64,000 bases of DNA, taken from assembly GCA_019359015.1 (NCBI GenBank), contig JAHHID010000002.1:119212-183211 (forward strand). The letters run 5' to 3'. Shown piece by piece: positions 8,672-17,710 of this stretch. The notes beneath the pieces are model-generated. The model did no database searches, had not been told where the DNA came from, and worked only from the letters and a program-made list of their open reading frames with translations. Each line of letters opens with the position of its first letter. The stretch's first letter is position 1. The stretch is from Spirirestis rafaelensis WJT71-NPBG6 (lineage in GTDB: Bacteria > Cyanobacteriota > Cyanobacteriia > Cyanobacteriales > Nostocaceae). Position numbers and translations under genes: made by a program.

Positions 8672-9505
8672 TTAACGGAAATTGTTGGGATTCAGCTTTT
8701 GAGGGTTGGCTTGACGACGTGCTACGCCATTTCGCAGACCACTAGCAGTACCACCATCTTTGGGGTCAAGGAATGGTTTGAGATTGATTCCGCCTTTAGA
8801 AGATGCGAGATTATTAGTGCGACTATTACCATTACCGAGAAGTGTCCGACCTAAGTTGTATAAATCGTTGGTTCCGTTACCCCGGCTAGTATAAGTGTTC
8901 ACGGCTGTGGTGTATTGTCCATTGTCAGCGGAAACCAAGTTTTGGAAAACGCTGTTGCGTACAGTTTCTACATCTTTTCCAGCAGGTACTGTTAGCACAA
9001 TTCGACAGGACTGATTAGTCTCGGTTGTGACGCAGAGAATGTTCTCTCTATTTTCTACGGCTGCCTGAAGTTCTACTAAGCCATCTTGACGGTAGGATTC
9101 TAAGCGATTGGCGATCGCATTACAACGAGCTTGTGAATTCCAGCCACCACCTAATTTACCTGGTGTTGCCCAAGGAAAATATTGATTTGGCTGACTTTGG
9201 GGCTGATACATTACGGTATACTGACCGTTGTAAGTCTGACAGCTAAACCGAGCAATCTCGTTAACGTTGGGGGAAGTAGGTATACCTGTACCGTTTATTG
9301 GTCTGGATGTGCCATTAGATGGTATCGAACCACCTGATGGTACTGAACCACCTGTTGATGTTGTAGGTACGACAACGCCATCGGAAGTAGTTGTGGTGGT
9401 TCTGGTAGTGGTGCTATTGTATTGAGCAAATGCTGCGGTATTGCCCAGTAAGAGCGATAAACTCAGAGTGCCAAAAAACAGAAATTTAAAGGTTTTTGAT
9501 GACAT
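8672..9505 (-). CDS. COP23 domain exported protein
   Basis: A 277-residue protein with a signal peptide (FKFLFFGTLSLSLLLG ... AFAQ), a Thr/Ser/Gly-rich linker (residues about 28-75) and a COP23 domain (RFSCQTYNGQYTVMYQPQ, GGWNSQARCNAIANRLESY, ILCVTTETNQSCRIVLTVP) with conserved cysteines. COP23 was named for a circadian-oscillating membrane-associated protein of Cyanothece; the function is unknown. The C-terminal 60 residues are Asn/Gly-rich and probably disordered. It lies 56 bases after the M48 protease gene on the same strand. Confidence 0.88.
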   Translation of the reverse strand: MSSKTFKFLFFGTLSLSLLLGNTAAFAQYNSTTTRTTTTTSDGVVVPTTSTGGSVPSGGSIPSNGTSRPINGTGIPTSPNVNEIARFSCQTYNGQYTVMYQPQSQPNQYFPWATPGKLGGGWNSQARCNAIANRLESYRQDGLVELQAAVENRENILCVTTETNQSCRIVLTVPAGKDVETVRNSVFQNLVSADNGQYTTAVNTYTSRGNGTNDLYNLGRTLLGNGNSRTNNLASSKGGINLKPFLDPKDGGTASGLRNGVARRQANPQKLNPNNFR

Positions 9506-9561
9506 AAATCATCCTCAACAGAACAGTGGTTAGGGAGTTGATAGTTTAAATGACGAACAAT

Positions 9562-11193
9562 TTATTTTTTTGATTCATCATTTGGCTTCTTTTTTCGGTC
9601 TTCGCGTTCTTTTTTCTCTTTGAGTAGTTGCTTGACACGTTCTTTGATTTCTTGGTGACGTGCTACTCCTTCATAAGCGTAGCGGTTATAGCCAGTGTCA
9701 GAAATTAAGCTTTCTAAATATCTAACTCGCTCGGAACCGCCTGGGTGAGAAGATAACCAAGTGGGTGGAGTATTTTTTTGTTGTTTTTCTAGCGTCGCCA
9801 TTAAGTTACGCAAACCATCAGAAGCATAGCCGCTGGTAGCTATCAAACGTGTACCGAGATTGTCTGCTTGACGTTCCATATCACGGCTGTAGCTAAGTCC
9901 AAAAAGTTGACCGATGGTGCCGCCAAGTGGTAAGTATTGGGTGACGTTAGAAACCAAGTTGCCTTGGGTAACTAGTTGAAAGCCGTGGGAAAGGACAACG
10001 TGGGATAATTCGTGACCGATTAAGCCAGCTAATTCCGCCTCAGAATTGGCTTTAGCGATCGCACCCGCATTAATGAAGATTTTGCCTCCAGGTAGCGCAA
10101 AGGCGTTAAGGTCTTTCTCTGGAATCACAAAGAACTCGTATTTAAACTCTTCCCGTCCTGACACCTTAACTAATTTCTGCCCAATTTCATCAACGTATTT
10201 GACAACAGTTTCGTCGTTAATTAATTTCAGTTGTTTTTTTGCTTGCTTGGCTACAGATTCACCAATCGCTCCTTCACCTTGTAGCAACAAGATGGTAGAA
10301 TCAAGGGCAGAAAATGGACCAAGAAGACTGCCGGTGACAGCGTAACCTAATGCACCAGTGATAATGTTGGCGATCGTGTTACCTCTGACTTCAGCGCGGA
10401 TATGAGATTTATAACGTTTGAGATTGTCGTCAGCTAGCTTCTTAAATTCTGGTGCTTGCGGATCGTTAGGATTAAGAAGAGCAAATTGACGCGCTGCTAA
10501 AGAACCTTCCATCCATTTTTTCGCTTCTGCAAGTGCTGCAACTCTGGCTTTAATTAAGTCTGGTTGATTCGGATACAGCGTTGCAGCTCTGTCTAATACA
10601 GCTAATGCCTTTTTCTCATCATTGTATTGTTTCAGGATTTCGGCGTATTTTATATGACCAGGGATAAATTCTGGAACTTGGTCAACTAATAGTTGCAGTG
10701 CGACTAAAGTTCTGGTTTGCAGCTTACCTGCGATTCCTGCTTCGGCTTCCCGCCAGTATACCTTACCTGCTGGGGAAAGTTGTGCTGGATCGATTATTGC
10801 CGATTTGCGTTGTTGATTTTTTAATTTTGTCGTGAAAGGTGCTTTCGCAAGACGATACATTTTTTCGGCTTCTGGGAGATTTCCCGCTAGATAAAGCTTA
10901 TCTGCTTCCATCAGTTTTTGCCGACGAGCGAGTTCTTCAGGAGTGGGTGGGGGTTCCGCTGCCTCAGATGGCTTTTTGTCTCTAGCTTCAGGTTCAGATG
11001 GCTTTTTCTCAGTTGTTTCTTCAGTGCTTGGGGGTTTTTCTGTTTCTGATGGCTTTTTCGTAGCTTCAATCGCGTTCGGTTCTTGTGCGGGAACCGGTGA
11101 AATAGGTTGCGTCAGGATAATCAATATTGATGTACCGAATGACAGCAGTACCCAATTCCAGGCTAGCAGTAGAGACTTCCAGCGTCGTTTCAT
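9562..11193 (-). CDS. M48 family metalloprotease with N-terminal TPR-like region
   Basis: A 543-residue envelope protease. Residues 1-37 form a signal anchor, followed by a Lys/Glu/Pro-rich linker with repeated EKKPSE units and TPR-like helices (YLAGNLPEAEKMYRLAKAP, EKKALAVLDRAATLYPNQ). The catalytic zinc site is HELSH in GLIGHELSHVVLSHG, with the downstream Glu ligand in MERQADNLGTRL. This is the M48 (Oma1/HtpX/BepA-like) family, which degrades or quality-controls membrane and outer-membrane proteins. The charged C-terminal tail (KKEREDRKKKPNDESKK) is likely cytoplasmic or disordered. COP23 lies downstream on the same strand. Confidence 0.92.
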   Translation of the reverse strand: MKRRWKSLLLAWNWVLLSFGTSILIILTQPISPVPAQEPNAIEATKKPSETEKPPSTEETTEKKPSEPEARDKKPSEAAEPPPTPEELARRQKLMEADKLYLAGNLPEAEKMYRLAKAPFTTKLKNQQRKSAIIDPAQLSPAGKVYWREAEAGIAGKLQTRTLVALQLLVDQVPEFIPGHIKYAEILKQYNDEKKALAVLDRAATLYPNQPDLIKARVAALAEAKKWMEGSLAARQFALLNPNDPQAPEFKKLADDNLKRYKSHIRAEVRGNTIANIITGALGYAVTGSLLGPFSALDSTILLLQGEGAIGESVAKQAKKQLKLINDETVVKYVDEIGQKLVKVSGREEFKYEFFVIPEKDLNAFALPGGKIFINAGAIAKANSEAELAGLIGHELSHVVLSHGFQLVTQGNLVSNVTQYLPLGGTIGQLFGLSYSRDMERQADNLGTRLIATSGYASDGLRNLMATLEKQQKNTPPTWLSSHPGGSERVRYLESLISDTGYNRYAYEGVARHQEIKERVKQLLKEKKEREDRKKKPNDESKK

Positions 11194-11676
11194 GGTAATG
11201 TCAACCTGTGCTTTGATGCTTCTTTGTTTAAATGTATGAGGATTGACATCAATATGTATAGAGCGATCGCTGTATCATTAAAAATTTCAAGGCAACACAA
11301 ACTTCTTCTTAGCGTCTTTGCGTGAGACTTAAAGTAAAATCCTTACCCCACAACGATTCAAAAAGGCGAAGGAGTAGAGGAAGCGATCGCTTATTTATAC
11401 TAGACGTCTTGCATAAATCACTAAATTTGAACCCCACCCCGCCAAAGCTACGCTTTGTCTCCCCTCCCCTTGGTAAGGGGAGGGGATTAAGGGGAGCCAG
11501 TGCGGTCTTCTCCCGAAGGGAGAGGCTAGCGCCAAGGGGTCTCCCCAAGTGGAGCACCTGGCGTGTGGGGTGTTAGGGACTTTGCCAGATATCTACTGTT
11601 TAAGGTATTTTTCTCCCCAATCAAACAATAGACCTCTTGCAAAAAAGTTTTGTGGTATGTAGTCAAAAGTAGAAAG
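11194..11676. repeat. Intergenic region with interspersed GC-rich palindromes
   Basis: No gene is supported. CCCCTCCCCTT at 11461-11471 and AAGGGGAGGGG at 11475-11485 form a perfect 11-bp stem with a 3-base loop. It is followed by imperfect palindromes (around 11507-11575) of the 'cttctcccgaagggag ... gcgccaagggg' type that recur in cyanobacterial spacers. These look like dispersed repeat insertions between the protease and CHAT genes. Confidence 0.6.
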
Positions 11677-12717
11677 TTAAATTGTTAAACCAACTATACT
11701 TAGTAAATTATGCCAATTATCACCTAGCCAAGCAGTAGTTTTAGCTAAGTGGGGCTGAAGTTTTTCGATGACAGAGGCAAACCCTTCGGCTTTCTTGGCA
11801 TATTTCAGCGCTCGGTTTAATGCATCACCTATTTCATCTTTATCTGGCTGTGGCTTATTTAGCTCCTCCTGTGCATCAGCAAAGGCATTATCAATTTTAC
11901 GACGGTCTGAGGTTTCTAACTTCGCCAGTATCTCACGTAAGGCGTTGAGTTCTGCTTGTATGTTGACGCTTGCAGGTGCGGGTAAACTGACTTGTTGAAA
12001 ATTGACGTTTGCAGTGCTACTATCTCCCGTTATAATTGCGCTACCAGTGGCATTACCTCCAATAGAAACTGAACGGTTTTGTCCGCTTTTGTTATCATTA
12101 CTCATATTATTATCCTTGTCAGATTTGACTGGATTTGTTGCCTTTACTGTCTGATAACGCCGTCGTCTAATTTTGATCGCAGGGGTTAAATACTCTGGAA
12201 TCCCCTGCAAATCAATGGAGGTACAACCCATTTGAAAACAATCTTCATAATTCCTGAGCGCCGCCAAAGCAGTATAAAATCCGACGCTAAACTTAATCGC
12301 CGCCTTATCTCCAATCGCCTGATTCATCCCTACCACGCAATCAATATGTTGATGAATTGCTGTGGCTTGTGATTCGCTGTAGCAAGCGTTGAGTAAAACA
12401 CACTCTACCTGTGACTGAAACAAATCAAATAGCTTTGCCAGGGCTTGTGTACTGACAAGTTGCACGTGTCCAGAATTATCTTCCAAGGCTAATCCATCAG
12501 TACCAGAGCCATGTCCGCAAAAGTGAATGATTGTTGGTTGATGCTGAGATAGGAAGCGGGTTAAATCATCCACTCGTACCGCAGATTCTGTGATGATTTG
12601 AAATTTGTCTCGATGGGGAGATATAGCAAGTGTGTTTTTGATTTCCCGCACTTCTTCATCTAGGCGTAAATTTGCTGTGTTTTTGGGGTTGGCGGAGAGG
12701 ATGAGGATTTTTTTCAT
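11677..12717 (-). CDS. CHAT domain caspase-like protease with STAND-matching tag
   Basis: A 346-residue protein. Residues 1-180 are a CHAT domain with catalytic His69 (FCGHGS) and Cys112 (LLNACYS). After a basic linker, an internal Met205 begins MSNDNKSGQ and then a Gly/Asn-rich tag, residues 215-240 (RSVSIGGNATGSAIITG). An all-helical module of about 95 residues follows (NALREILAKLE ... YAKKAEGFASVIEKLQPHL). CHAT proteases are separase/caspase relatives used in cell-death and defence pathways. The tag resembles the N-terminus of the nearby STAND ATPase at 13.8-16 kb, which suggests the two act together. The part from Met205 may once have been a separate adaptor gene. Confidence 0.9.
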   Translation of the reverse strand: MKKILILSANPKNTANLRLDEEVREIKNTLAISPHRDKFQIITESAVRVDDLTRFLSQHQPTIIHFCGHGSGTDGLALEDNSGHVQLVSTQALAKLFDLFQSQVECVLLNACYSESQATAIHQHIDCVVGMNQAIGDKAAIKFSVGFYTALAALRNYEDCFQMGCTSIDLQGIPEYLTPAIKIRRRRYQTVKATNPVKSDKDNNMSNDNKSGQNRSVSIGGNATGSAIITGDSSTANVNFQQVSLPAPASVNIQAELNALREILAKLETSDRRKIDNAFADAQEELNKPQPDKDEIGDALNRALKYAKKAEGFASVIEKLQPHLAKTTAWLGDNWHNLLSIVGLTI

Positions 12718-12891
12718 GGTGTTATTTATATGTGGTTTTTATAGCAGTAGTCAAGGCTATTAGGGCATACTAAAACGTCAAAACCAATTTATAGCAAGTA
12801 TTTCACTTGTGACTGTTTGCTAATTAACGCTGTTTTAAAAAAAGTTCACTTGTCATTACCAACATCTCCAAATCAGCTACTTCTTTTTGTG

Positions 12892-12996
12892 TTAATTAGC
12901 CCCTAGCCATGCAGTAATTTTAGTTAGGTATGGATGAAGTTTTGTGATCGCAGAGGCAAACCCTTCGGCTTTCTTAGCATAATCTAAAGCGCTCGA
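12892..12996 (-). pseudogene. Relic of a second CHAT-associated C-terminal helical module
   Basis: Reading the minus strand gives LDYAKKAEGFASAITKLHPY and then TKITAWLGAN before a stop, which closely matches the last helices of the CHAT protein downstream (LKYAKKAEGFASVIEKLQPH). Upstream of this, the matching residues (VDRAL) are in another frame, so the remnant has a small insertion. It directly abuts the end of the WD40 frame. It is either what is left of a duplicate CHAT gene or a tail duplicated by recombination. Confidence 0.75.
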
Positions 12997-13015
12997 TCAA
13001 CAGTACTTCTATTAA

Positions 13016-13810
13016 TTATTTCTCAGTAGCAATGCCATCGCAGAGATGCTTATCACTCTCGCTGACTTTGGAACTGTTTTTCAAATAGCCATGCAACCAG
13101 CCACAACCTAGGTTCAGCAGTTCATCTAGATCCAAACTTTTCAGGATTACTGTGCCATCTGTACTGCCTAGGGCTAGTATCTTACCATCTGGGCTTAAAC
13201 TCACAGTACCAGTTTTCAAAGTCTTAAGTTCTATGCCGTTAATGCTCCAAAATTTAGCAGTTCCATCTGCATCTTTCGAGACGATATATTGACCATCAGG
13301 GCTAAAGTTTACATCGTGAACCCAACTATTGTGCCCCTTGAAAATTTTGAGTTCTCTGCCATCAGTGTCCAATATTTTCACTGTATTGTCCCAACTAGCT
13401 AGGGCAATTGTTCTACCATCAGGGCTAAATCTCACGCTTTGAACATAGCTACCTGATTTCAAGTCAAAAGTCTTGAGCAAAATACCTTCACGGCTCCATA
13501 TCTGCACTGTATTGTCAGCAGCGGATGCTAGTGTCTTGCCGTCCGGGCTGAAACTGACGCTGGTGACTCTGTTGTTCCCTTTGAAGGTTTTGATTTCTCT
13601 ACCCTCAATACTCCAAAGTTTGATTGTGCCATCACCATTACCAAAGGCAAATATTTTGCTGTCAGGGCTGAAACTTAGACTGGTAATAGGTAGTTTTCTA
13701 TCTCGGCTTGCCCCTAAAAATTTGTCGAATAAAGCCTTATTGTTACCAAAAGCTTTATTATCGCTACTATATGCTTTGAGAAAAGTATCATTATTAAAAG
13801 TTTTTAGCAA
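13016..13810 (-). pseudogene. WD40 repeat part of the frameshifted nSTAND-WD40 protein
   Basis: This frame has at least five WD40 blades, each with an FSPD core (SFSPDSKIFAFGNGDGTIKL, SFSPDGKTLASAADNTVQIW, RFSPDGRTIALASWDNTVKI, NFSPDGQYIVSKDADG, LSPDGKILALGSTDG). Its TTG start is not real: the same frame is open upstream to beyond 13890 and encodes SASNDGTLKLWSTNGTLLKT. It is therefore the continuation of the ATPase gene upstream, thrown out of frame by an indel inside one WD40 repeat. The end is followed at once by the CHAT-tail relic. WD40 propellers are the usual sensor part of STAND ATPases. Confidence 0.8.
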
Positions 13811-13833
13811 AGTACCATTAGTACTCCAAAGTT

Positions 13834-15969
13834 TTAATGTACCGTCATTACTAGCCGAGTAGTTTGCACAGACTTTACAATGTAAGGTTGTCCGGATGGT
13901 ATTACTTTGTCCTCTTTCTTAAAAGTTTTGAGCAAAGTACCATCGATGCTCCAAATTTTAACTATGTCGTTAATTCCGTCGTTAGAATTAACTGAGGCAA
14001 GCATCTTACCATCAGGGCTAAAACTCACATCTAAAAATCTACTTTTATTACCTTCTCTAATAGTTCTAACTTTCCTACCATCAAAATTTAAAAGTTCAAT
14101 AGTTCCCTCAGAACCGACTAATGCCAGCATATTGCCGTCAGGACTCAAGCTTACCTCGCTGCCAGCAAAACGATTACGCTCTTTAACCCCATAAACTGAC
14201 TGTTGTAATGCTAGTATCACCCGCATTCGTGTTTCAGTATTTACCCCAAATGCCTGCTGTAAATGCATCCCAGCCCTGATACTTTCTATCAATGCTTCAA
14301 ACTCTTGATTTGATGTAAAGAGTGCTTCTGAATTTGTACTTAGGTTATTGAGTTCGGCATTAGTTCGACTTATTTCAGCTTGTTGCCATTGCCAAAAAGC
14401 TCCACCAGCCAGAATTAATGCTCCCACCAAACCACCAGTAAGCCCTATAATGGTTTGTTTTCTTCGTCGCTCCTGTTCTTTATGCTCCCTATTCCGCAGT
14501 ACCAAACTTGCTTGGATGTATTCCTGTTCTACTGTCAAGTCTGCTGGACGCTTTTGTAACCAATCTTCAGCATCAGCCAAAGATTTACCCCTTAATAATG
14601 CCCCTTCATCCCGACCACTAGTATCCCACTGCCGCATCGCAAACCGCAGCCTTTCTTGCCAAGCCCGAAAACTACGGTCTGCATTCATCCATTGCCGAAA
14701 CTCATCCCAATTACGAATCAACGCTTCATGAACAACTTCCACAGTTTCTTGGTTAGCAGCATTTTGACTGGTGACTACTAATCGATCATCCGCCAACTGT
14801 TTCACCAATTTCCAGCGTTGTTCACCCAATTCGGCTTTCGTCGCCACTCGTCGCGTATCTTGTGTGCCTTCACCCGGTTGCACTAATTGGATGAAAATCC
14901 GGCGTACCTGTTCTTTCTGGGCTGCGCTCAACTTATCATAATTGTGATCTGCATGACGAGCCAACGCACCTTGTACCTTACCTATGTGCTGATAAGCTGC
15001 ATGAGTTAACTGTTTACCCTTTCGCTGCTTCCACAACTGGGTTAACGCAAACTCCAAAAGAGGTAAATTCCCCGGTTCATCTTCCACATCATCTAATATG
15101 CGTTCCACTAGTCCCACTTCAAAAGTCACCCCCAACTTTTCAGCAGGCTTTGCAATCACCTGTGAAAGTTCATCATGATTCATCGACCTGATCAGCTTGA
15201 TATCAGTTTTCAATACATCTCCAAAACGGGGATATAACAGAGCATTCCCCAAAAAATCTGCCCGCATGGTTGCAACTAGCACATGATTGTATTGGGACTG
15301 ATAAGCAGAGGATTGAAAGCTGACTAATAAACTATCTAGAAAAGTATGGCGAATTTTATGATCCGCGCATAAAGTGTAAATTTCTTCAAATTGATCCGCA
15401 ATCAGCAACACCCGAGCTGTGGGGTGATTTTGGTGAATCTGGGCAAATACCTTAGCTAGGGAGCTTTCATCATTACGAAGGTATTGTGACAACTTATCCG
15501 CTTGGATGAGCCTATCAGTATCATCCAGATTTTGTGTGTAAAGCGGAACCAGCGCCAAAGCCAGAGCATGGAAAGGGTCGGAACCGGGACGAAAATGGGT
15601 AAACTTCCAGTGACCTGTTTTTTGCAGCTTTGGCACTAATCCCGCCAACACCACCGAAGATTTCCCACTTCCCGACGCACCTAAAACGGGTATAAAATTA
15701 CGGTTTTGAGTCGCCGCGAATAGTTCTTCTACAAATACCTCACGTCCAAAGAAAAACTCCGCATCATCAGGACCAAAGTGAAACAAACCGCGATAAGGAC
15801 AGGGAAGATTTTCGTTACTTACATCAGTAGATTCAATAGGTACTACCGTTGTATTTTCACGGTAATAGTAGTTGGTGATGGTGATAGTAGCAGTATTGCT
15901 ATTACCAGGAATAATGACACTGCTGTCAGCATTCCCCCGAAGTTTGACGCTGCGATCTTCTTCTGTCAT
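13834..15969 (-). CDS. nSTAND1-type ATPase with N-terminal tag and first WD40 repeats (3' part out of frame)
   Basis: I start at ATG 15969 (MTEEDRSVKLRG), preceded by GAGGGTGGG, rather than at an upstream TTG. Residues 6-31 hold a tag RSVKLRGNADSSVIIPG. The nSTAND1 entry motif follows (CPYRGLFHFGPDDAEFFFGR), then Walker A (GASGSGKSS), an arginine-rich helical region, a membrane-like helix (GLTGGLVGALILAGGAFWQW) and two WD40 repeats, after which the frame ends with SVQTTRLVMTVH. Homology continues in the next frame. STAND ATPases are switch-like signalling NTPases (NLR relatives). The tag pairs this gene with the CHAT protease at 11.7 kb. As it stands, the product lacks most of its propeller. 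Confidence 0.85.
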   Translation of the reverse strand: MTEEDRSVKLRGNADSSVIIPGNSNTATITITNYYYRENTTVVPIESTDVSNENLPCPYRGLFHFGPDDAEFFFGREVFVEELFAATQNRNFIPVLGASGSGKSSVVLAGLVPKLQKTGHWKFTHFRPGSDPFHALALALVPLYTQNLDDTDRLIQADKLSQYLRNDESSLAKVFAQIHQNHPTARVLLIADQFEEIYTLCADHKIRHTFLDSLLVSFQSSAYQSQYNHVLVATMRADFLGNALLYPRFGDVLKTDIKLIRSMNHDELSQVIAKPAEKLGVTFEVGLVERILDDVEDEPGNLPLLEFALTQLWKQRKGKQLTHAAYQHIGKVQGALARHADHNYDKLSAAQKEQVRRIFIQLVQPGEGTQDTRRVATKAELGEQRWKLVKQLADDRLVVTSQNAANQETVEVVHEALIRNWDEFRQWMNADRSFRAWQERLRFAMRQWDTSGRDEGALLRGKSLADAEDWLQKRPADLTVEQEYIQASLVLRNREHKEQERRRKQTIIGLTGGLVGALILAGGAFWQWQQAEISRTNAELNNLSTNSEALFTSNQEFEALIESIRAGMHLQQAFGVNTETRMRVILALQQSVYGVKERNRFAGSEVSLSPDGNMLALVGSEGTIELLNFDGRKVRTIREGNKSRFLDVSFSPDGKMLASVNSNDGINDIVKIWSIDGTLLKTFKKEDKVIPSGQPYIVKSVQTTRLVMTVH

Positions 15970-16137
15970 CCCACCCTCACTTACCGATTCTGTACCCAAA
16001 TCACCTCATGTGATTTAATACCTTACATTAATATCTCCGGTTCCCCTATTTTTTTGGGAGTTATGAAAAATAAAAACAAAAAACTATACCGAACGACATA
16101 TTGCCAAAAATGAGCAAGTAGGTATATGTTCGGGTTT

Positions 16138-16236
16138 ATGCCTACTAAACCCCTAATTACAACCGAACGAGTCGATGATCTACCTGTACTTCTAACACAA
16201 TTAGAAGGTATGGGTGTGCAGCAACTATTAGGCGAT
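16138..16236 (+). pseudogene. N-terminal fragment of a DUF4277 (IS1634-type) transposase
   Basis: About 33 residues (TTERVDDLPVLLTQLEGMGV, then QQLLGD) match the start of DUF4277/IS1634 transposases. The following residues do not continue the family, and the frame then overlaps an opposite-strand gene. Only the 5' stub of the insertion sequence is left. Confidence 0.6.
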
Positions 16237-16263
16237 CGCACTTTGTTAATTTCCAGATTCTCG

Positions 16264-16689
16264 CTACCGATTAACTTTCAAGATAATCAAGTATACCAGT
16301 GTCAAGACATACAGCAGCATGTGGATAAATTCATAGCTTCCTGTCGGCAATAAAGCTAACATCCAAGTAAACCCCAATTGATAGGAGTTTAATAAGATTG
16401 TCAATACTCCAACATATAGCAGCAGTGCAACCCCAATACCCGAAGGAATATTCAGTGGATTTTTCAGCAATAAAGCAATAATTCCCAAAATTCCCAGATA
16501 GGGGAATACCAGAAAATAGATTAAAAACCAAAATCCTATTTTATCAGGGTTAGGAGGTGACAAAAGCCAAGCCAGGTAGAAAAAACCATTGACTCCCATT
16601 CCCAAAAATATCAGTATGTAGAATAGCTGAGTACGTATCACCAATTTCTTTCTCAATCTGGCATCTGCTTTAACCGCGCACGATCGCAT
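16264..16689 (-). CDS. Small integral membrane protein of unknown function
   Basis: A 141-residue protein with four predicted membrane helices (LFYILIFLGMGVNGFFYLAW, WFLIYFLVFPYLGILGIIAL, GIGVALLLYVGVLTILL, YEFIHMLLYVLTLVYLII). I do not recognise a family. The ATG overlaps the end of the DUF1611 gene by 20 bases on the same strand, so the two are probably co-transcribed. It could be a transport or accessory component of that pathway, but nothing in the sequence shows this. Confidence 0.6.
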   Translation of the reverse strand: MRSCAVKADARLRKKLVIRTQLFYILIFLGMGVNGFFYLAWLLSPPNPDKIGFWFLIYFLVFPYLGILGIIALLLKNPLNIPSGIGVALLLYVGVLTILLNSYQLGFTWMLALLPTGSYEFIHMLLYVLTLVYLIILKVNR

Positions 16690-17710
16690 TTAATAACAAA
16701 TTTGCATCAAAACGAATTGGATCTGTACAAGGTAGGTTAGTTTCTGATTGTACTTGAGCGATCGCCTCTTTTGCTGCTGACTCATCTAAATGACCTGTAT
16801 TCAGTGCTACACCCACCACAGGCACAGATGCAAAAGCACCACCTGCACTAGCAACGATTTCATACAGCCGAATCACCTCTGATAAAGGTGGAATTGGTAC
16901 ATTATCCATTACATGAGTTTGTCCGGCACGATGTACTAATATCATTTGCGTTGGTTGCGAACCGCGTATCAAAGGCAATGTTGCCGTAGAACCTGGGTGT
17001 AATAACGAACCTTGTCCTTCAATGTGCAAAATGTCGTAATTCTTGCCGAAGCGCATCACCATCTGTTCTACAGCACCGGCGGCAAAGTCTACCCGCACGG
17101 CATCTAATGGCACACCATCACCTTCTAACATCAAACCAGTTTGCCCGGTTGGAAGAAACTTAGAACGCCAATTTCGCAGACGTGATGCCCAATGTAATTC
17201 TAAGCTAGTTGACATTTTGCCGACTGCCATATCAGTTCCCACCGTCAACACTCGCCGGCAAGGAAGGGTGCGTGCCAACCCAGTAGCAACACTTAAATTA
17301 GGTGGCTCTTTTCGCACATCCCAAATTAATTGTCCTGGTTTTAGCAGTGCTTTTAAGTCTGCGATGTTTGCCAAGGGTGTATGCAAACCGTTCACCAATG
17401 ACATCCCAGCAATTAACGCATCTTTGATATCATGCCAATAATCATCTGGCAATATACCACCTTTGGGGGCAATACCAATTACCAAAACTTGGGGTTCATA
17501 TTGTAATGCAGCGGCAACTGATGCGACAATTGGCACATCACGCTTGATGCGCGTTAATTCGCTTAAAGATTGCCCTGCACAAGTGCGATCAATAACGGCG
17601 ACAATTGGAGCTTCACTGTAGCGTAAAAGTGATAGTCCTGTTTTGCCATGAGTTCCCTTGACTTGTTCATGTAGCAGAATCGCTACTCGTTGATTAAGCG
17701 CTAAACGCAC
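16670..17710 (-). CDS. DUF1611 protein, DgcN-like
   Basis: Product of about 346 residues from GTG 17710 (VRLALNQRVAILLHEQVKG), chosen because homologues begin there and because it overlaps the epimerase stop by only 17 bases; an ATG further upstream would overlap by 98. It has the DUF1611 features VLTVGTDMAVGKMSTSLEL (P-loop-like) and LHIEGQGSLLHPG. Relatives called DgcN in proteobacteria act with an epimerase, DgcA, in D-glutamate catabolism through N-acetyl-D-glutamate. The adjacent dipeptide-epimerase gene gives the same pairing here. Whether this cyanobacterial protein acetylates D-glutamate is inference. Confidence 0.82.
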   Translation of the reverse strand: MRLALNQRVAILLHEQVKGTHGKTGLSLLRYSEAPIVAVIDRTCAGQSLSELTRIKRDVPIVASVAAALQYEPQVLVIGIAPKGGILPDDYWHDIKDALIAGMSLVNGLHTPLANIADLKALLKPGQLIWDVRKEPPNLSVATGLARTLPCRRVLTVGTDMAVGKMSTSLELHWASRLRNWRSKFLPTGQTGLMLEGDGVPLDAVRVDFAAGAVEQMVMRFGKNYDILHIEGQGSLLHPGSTATLPLIRGSQPTQMILVHRAGQTHVMDNVPIPPLSEVIRLYEIVASAGGAFASVPVVGVALNTGHLDESAAKEAIAQVQSETNLPCTDPIRFDANLLLNAIVRG

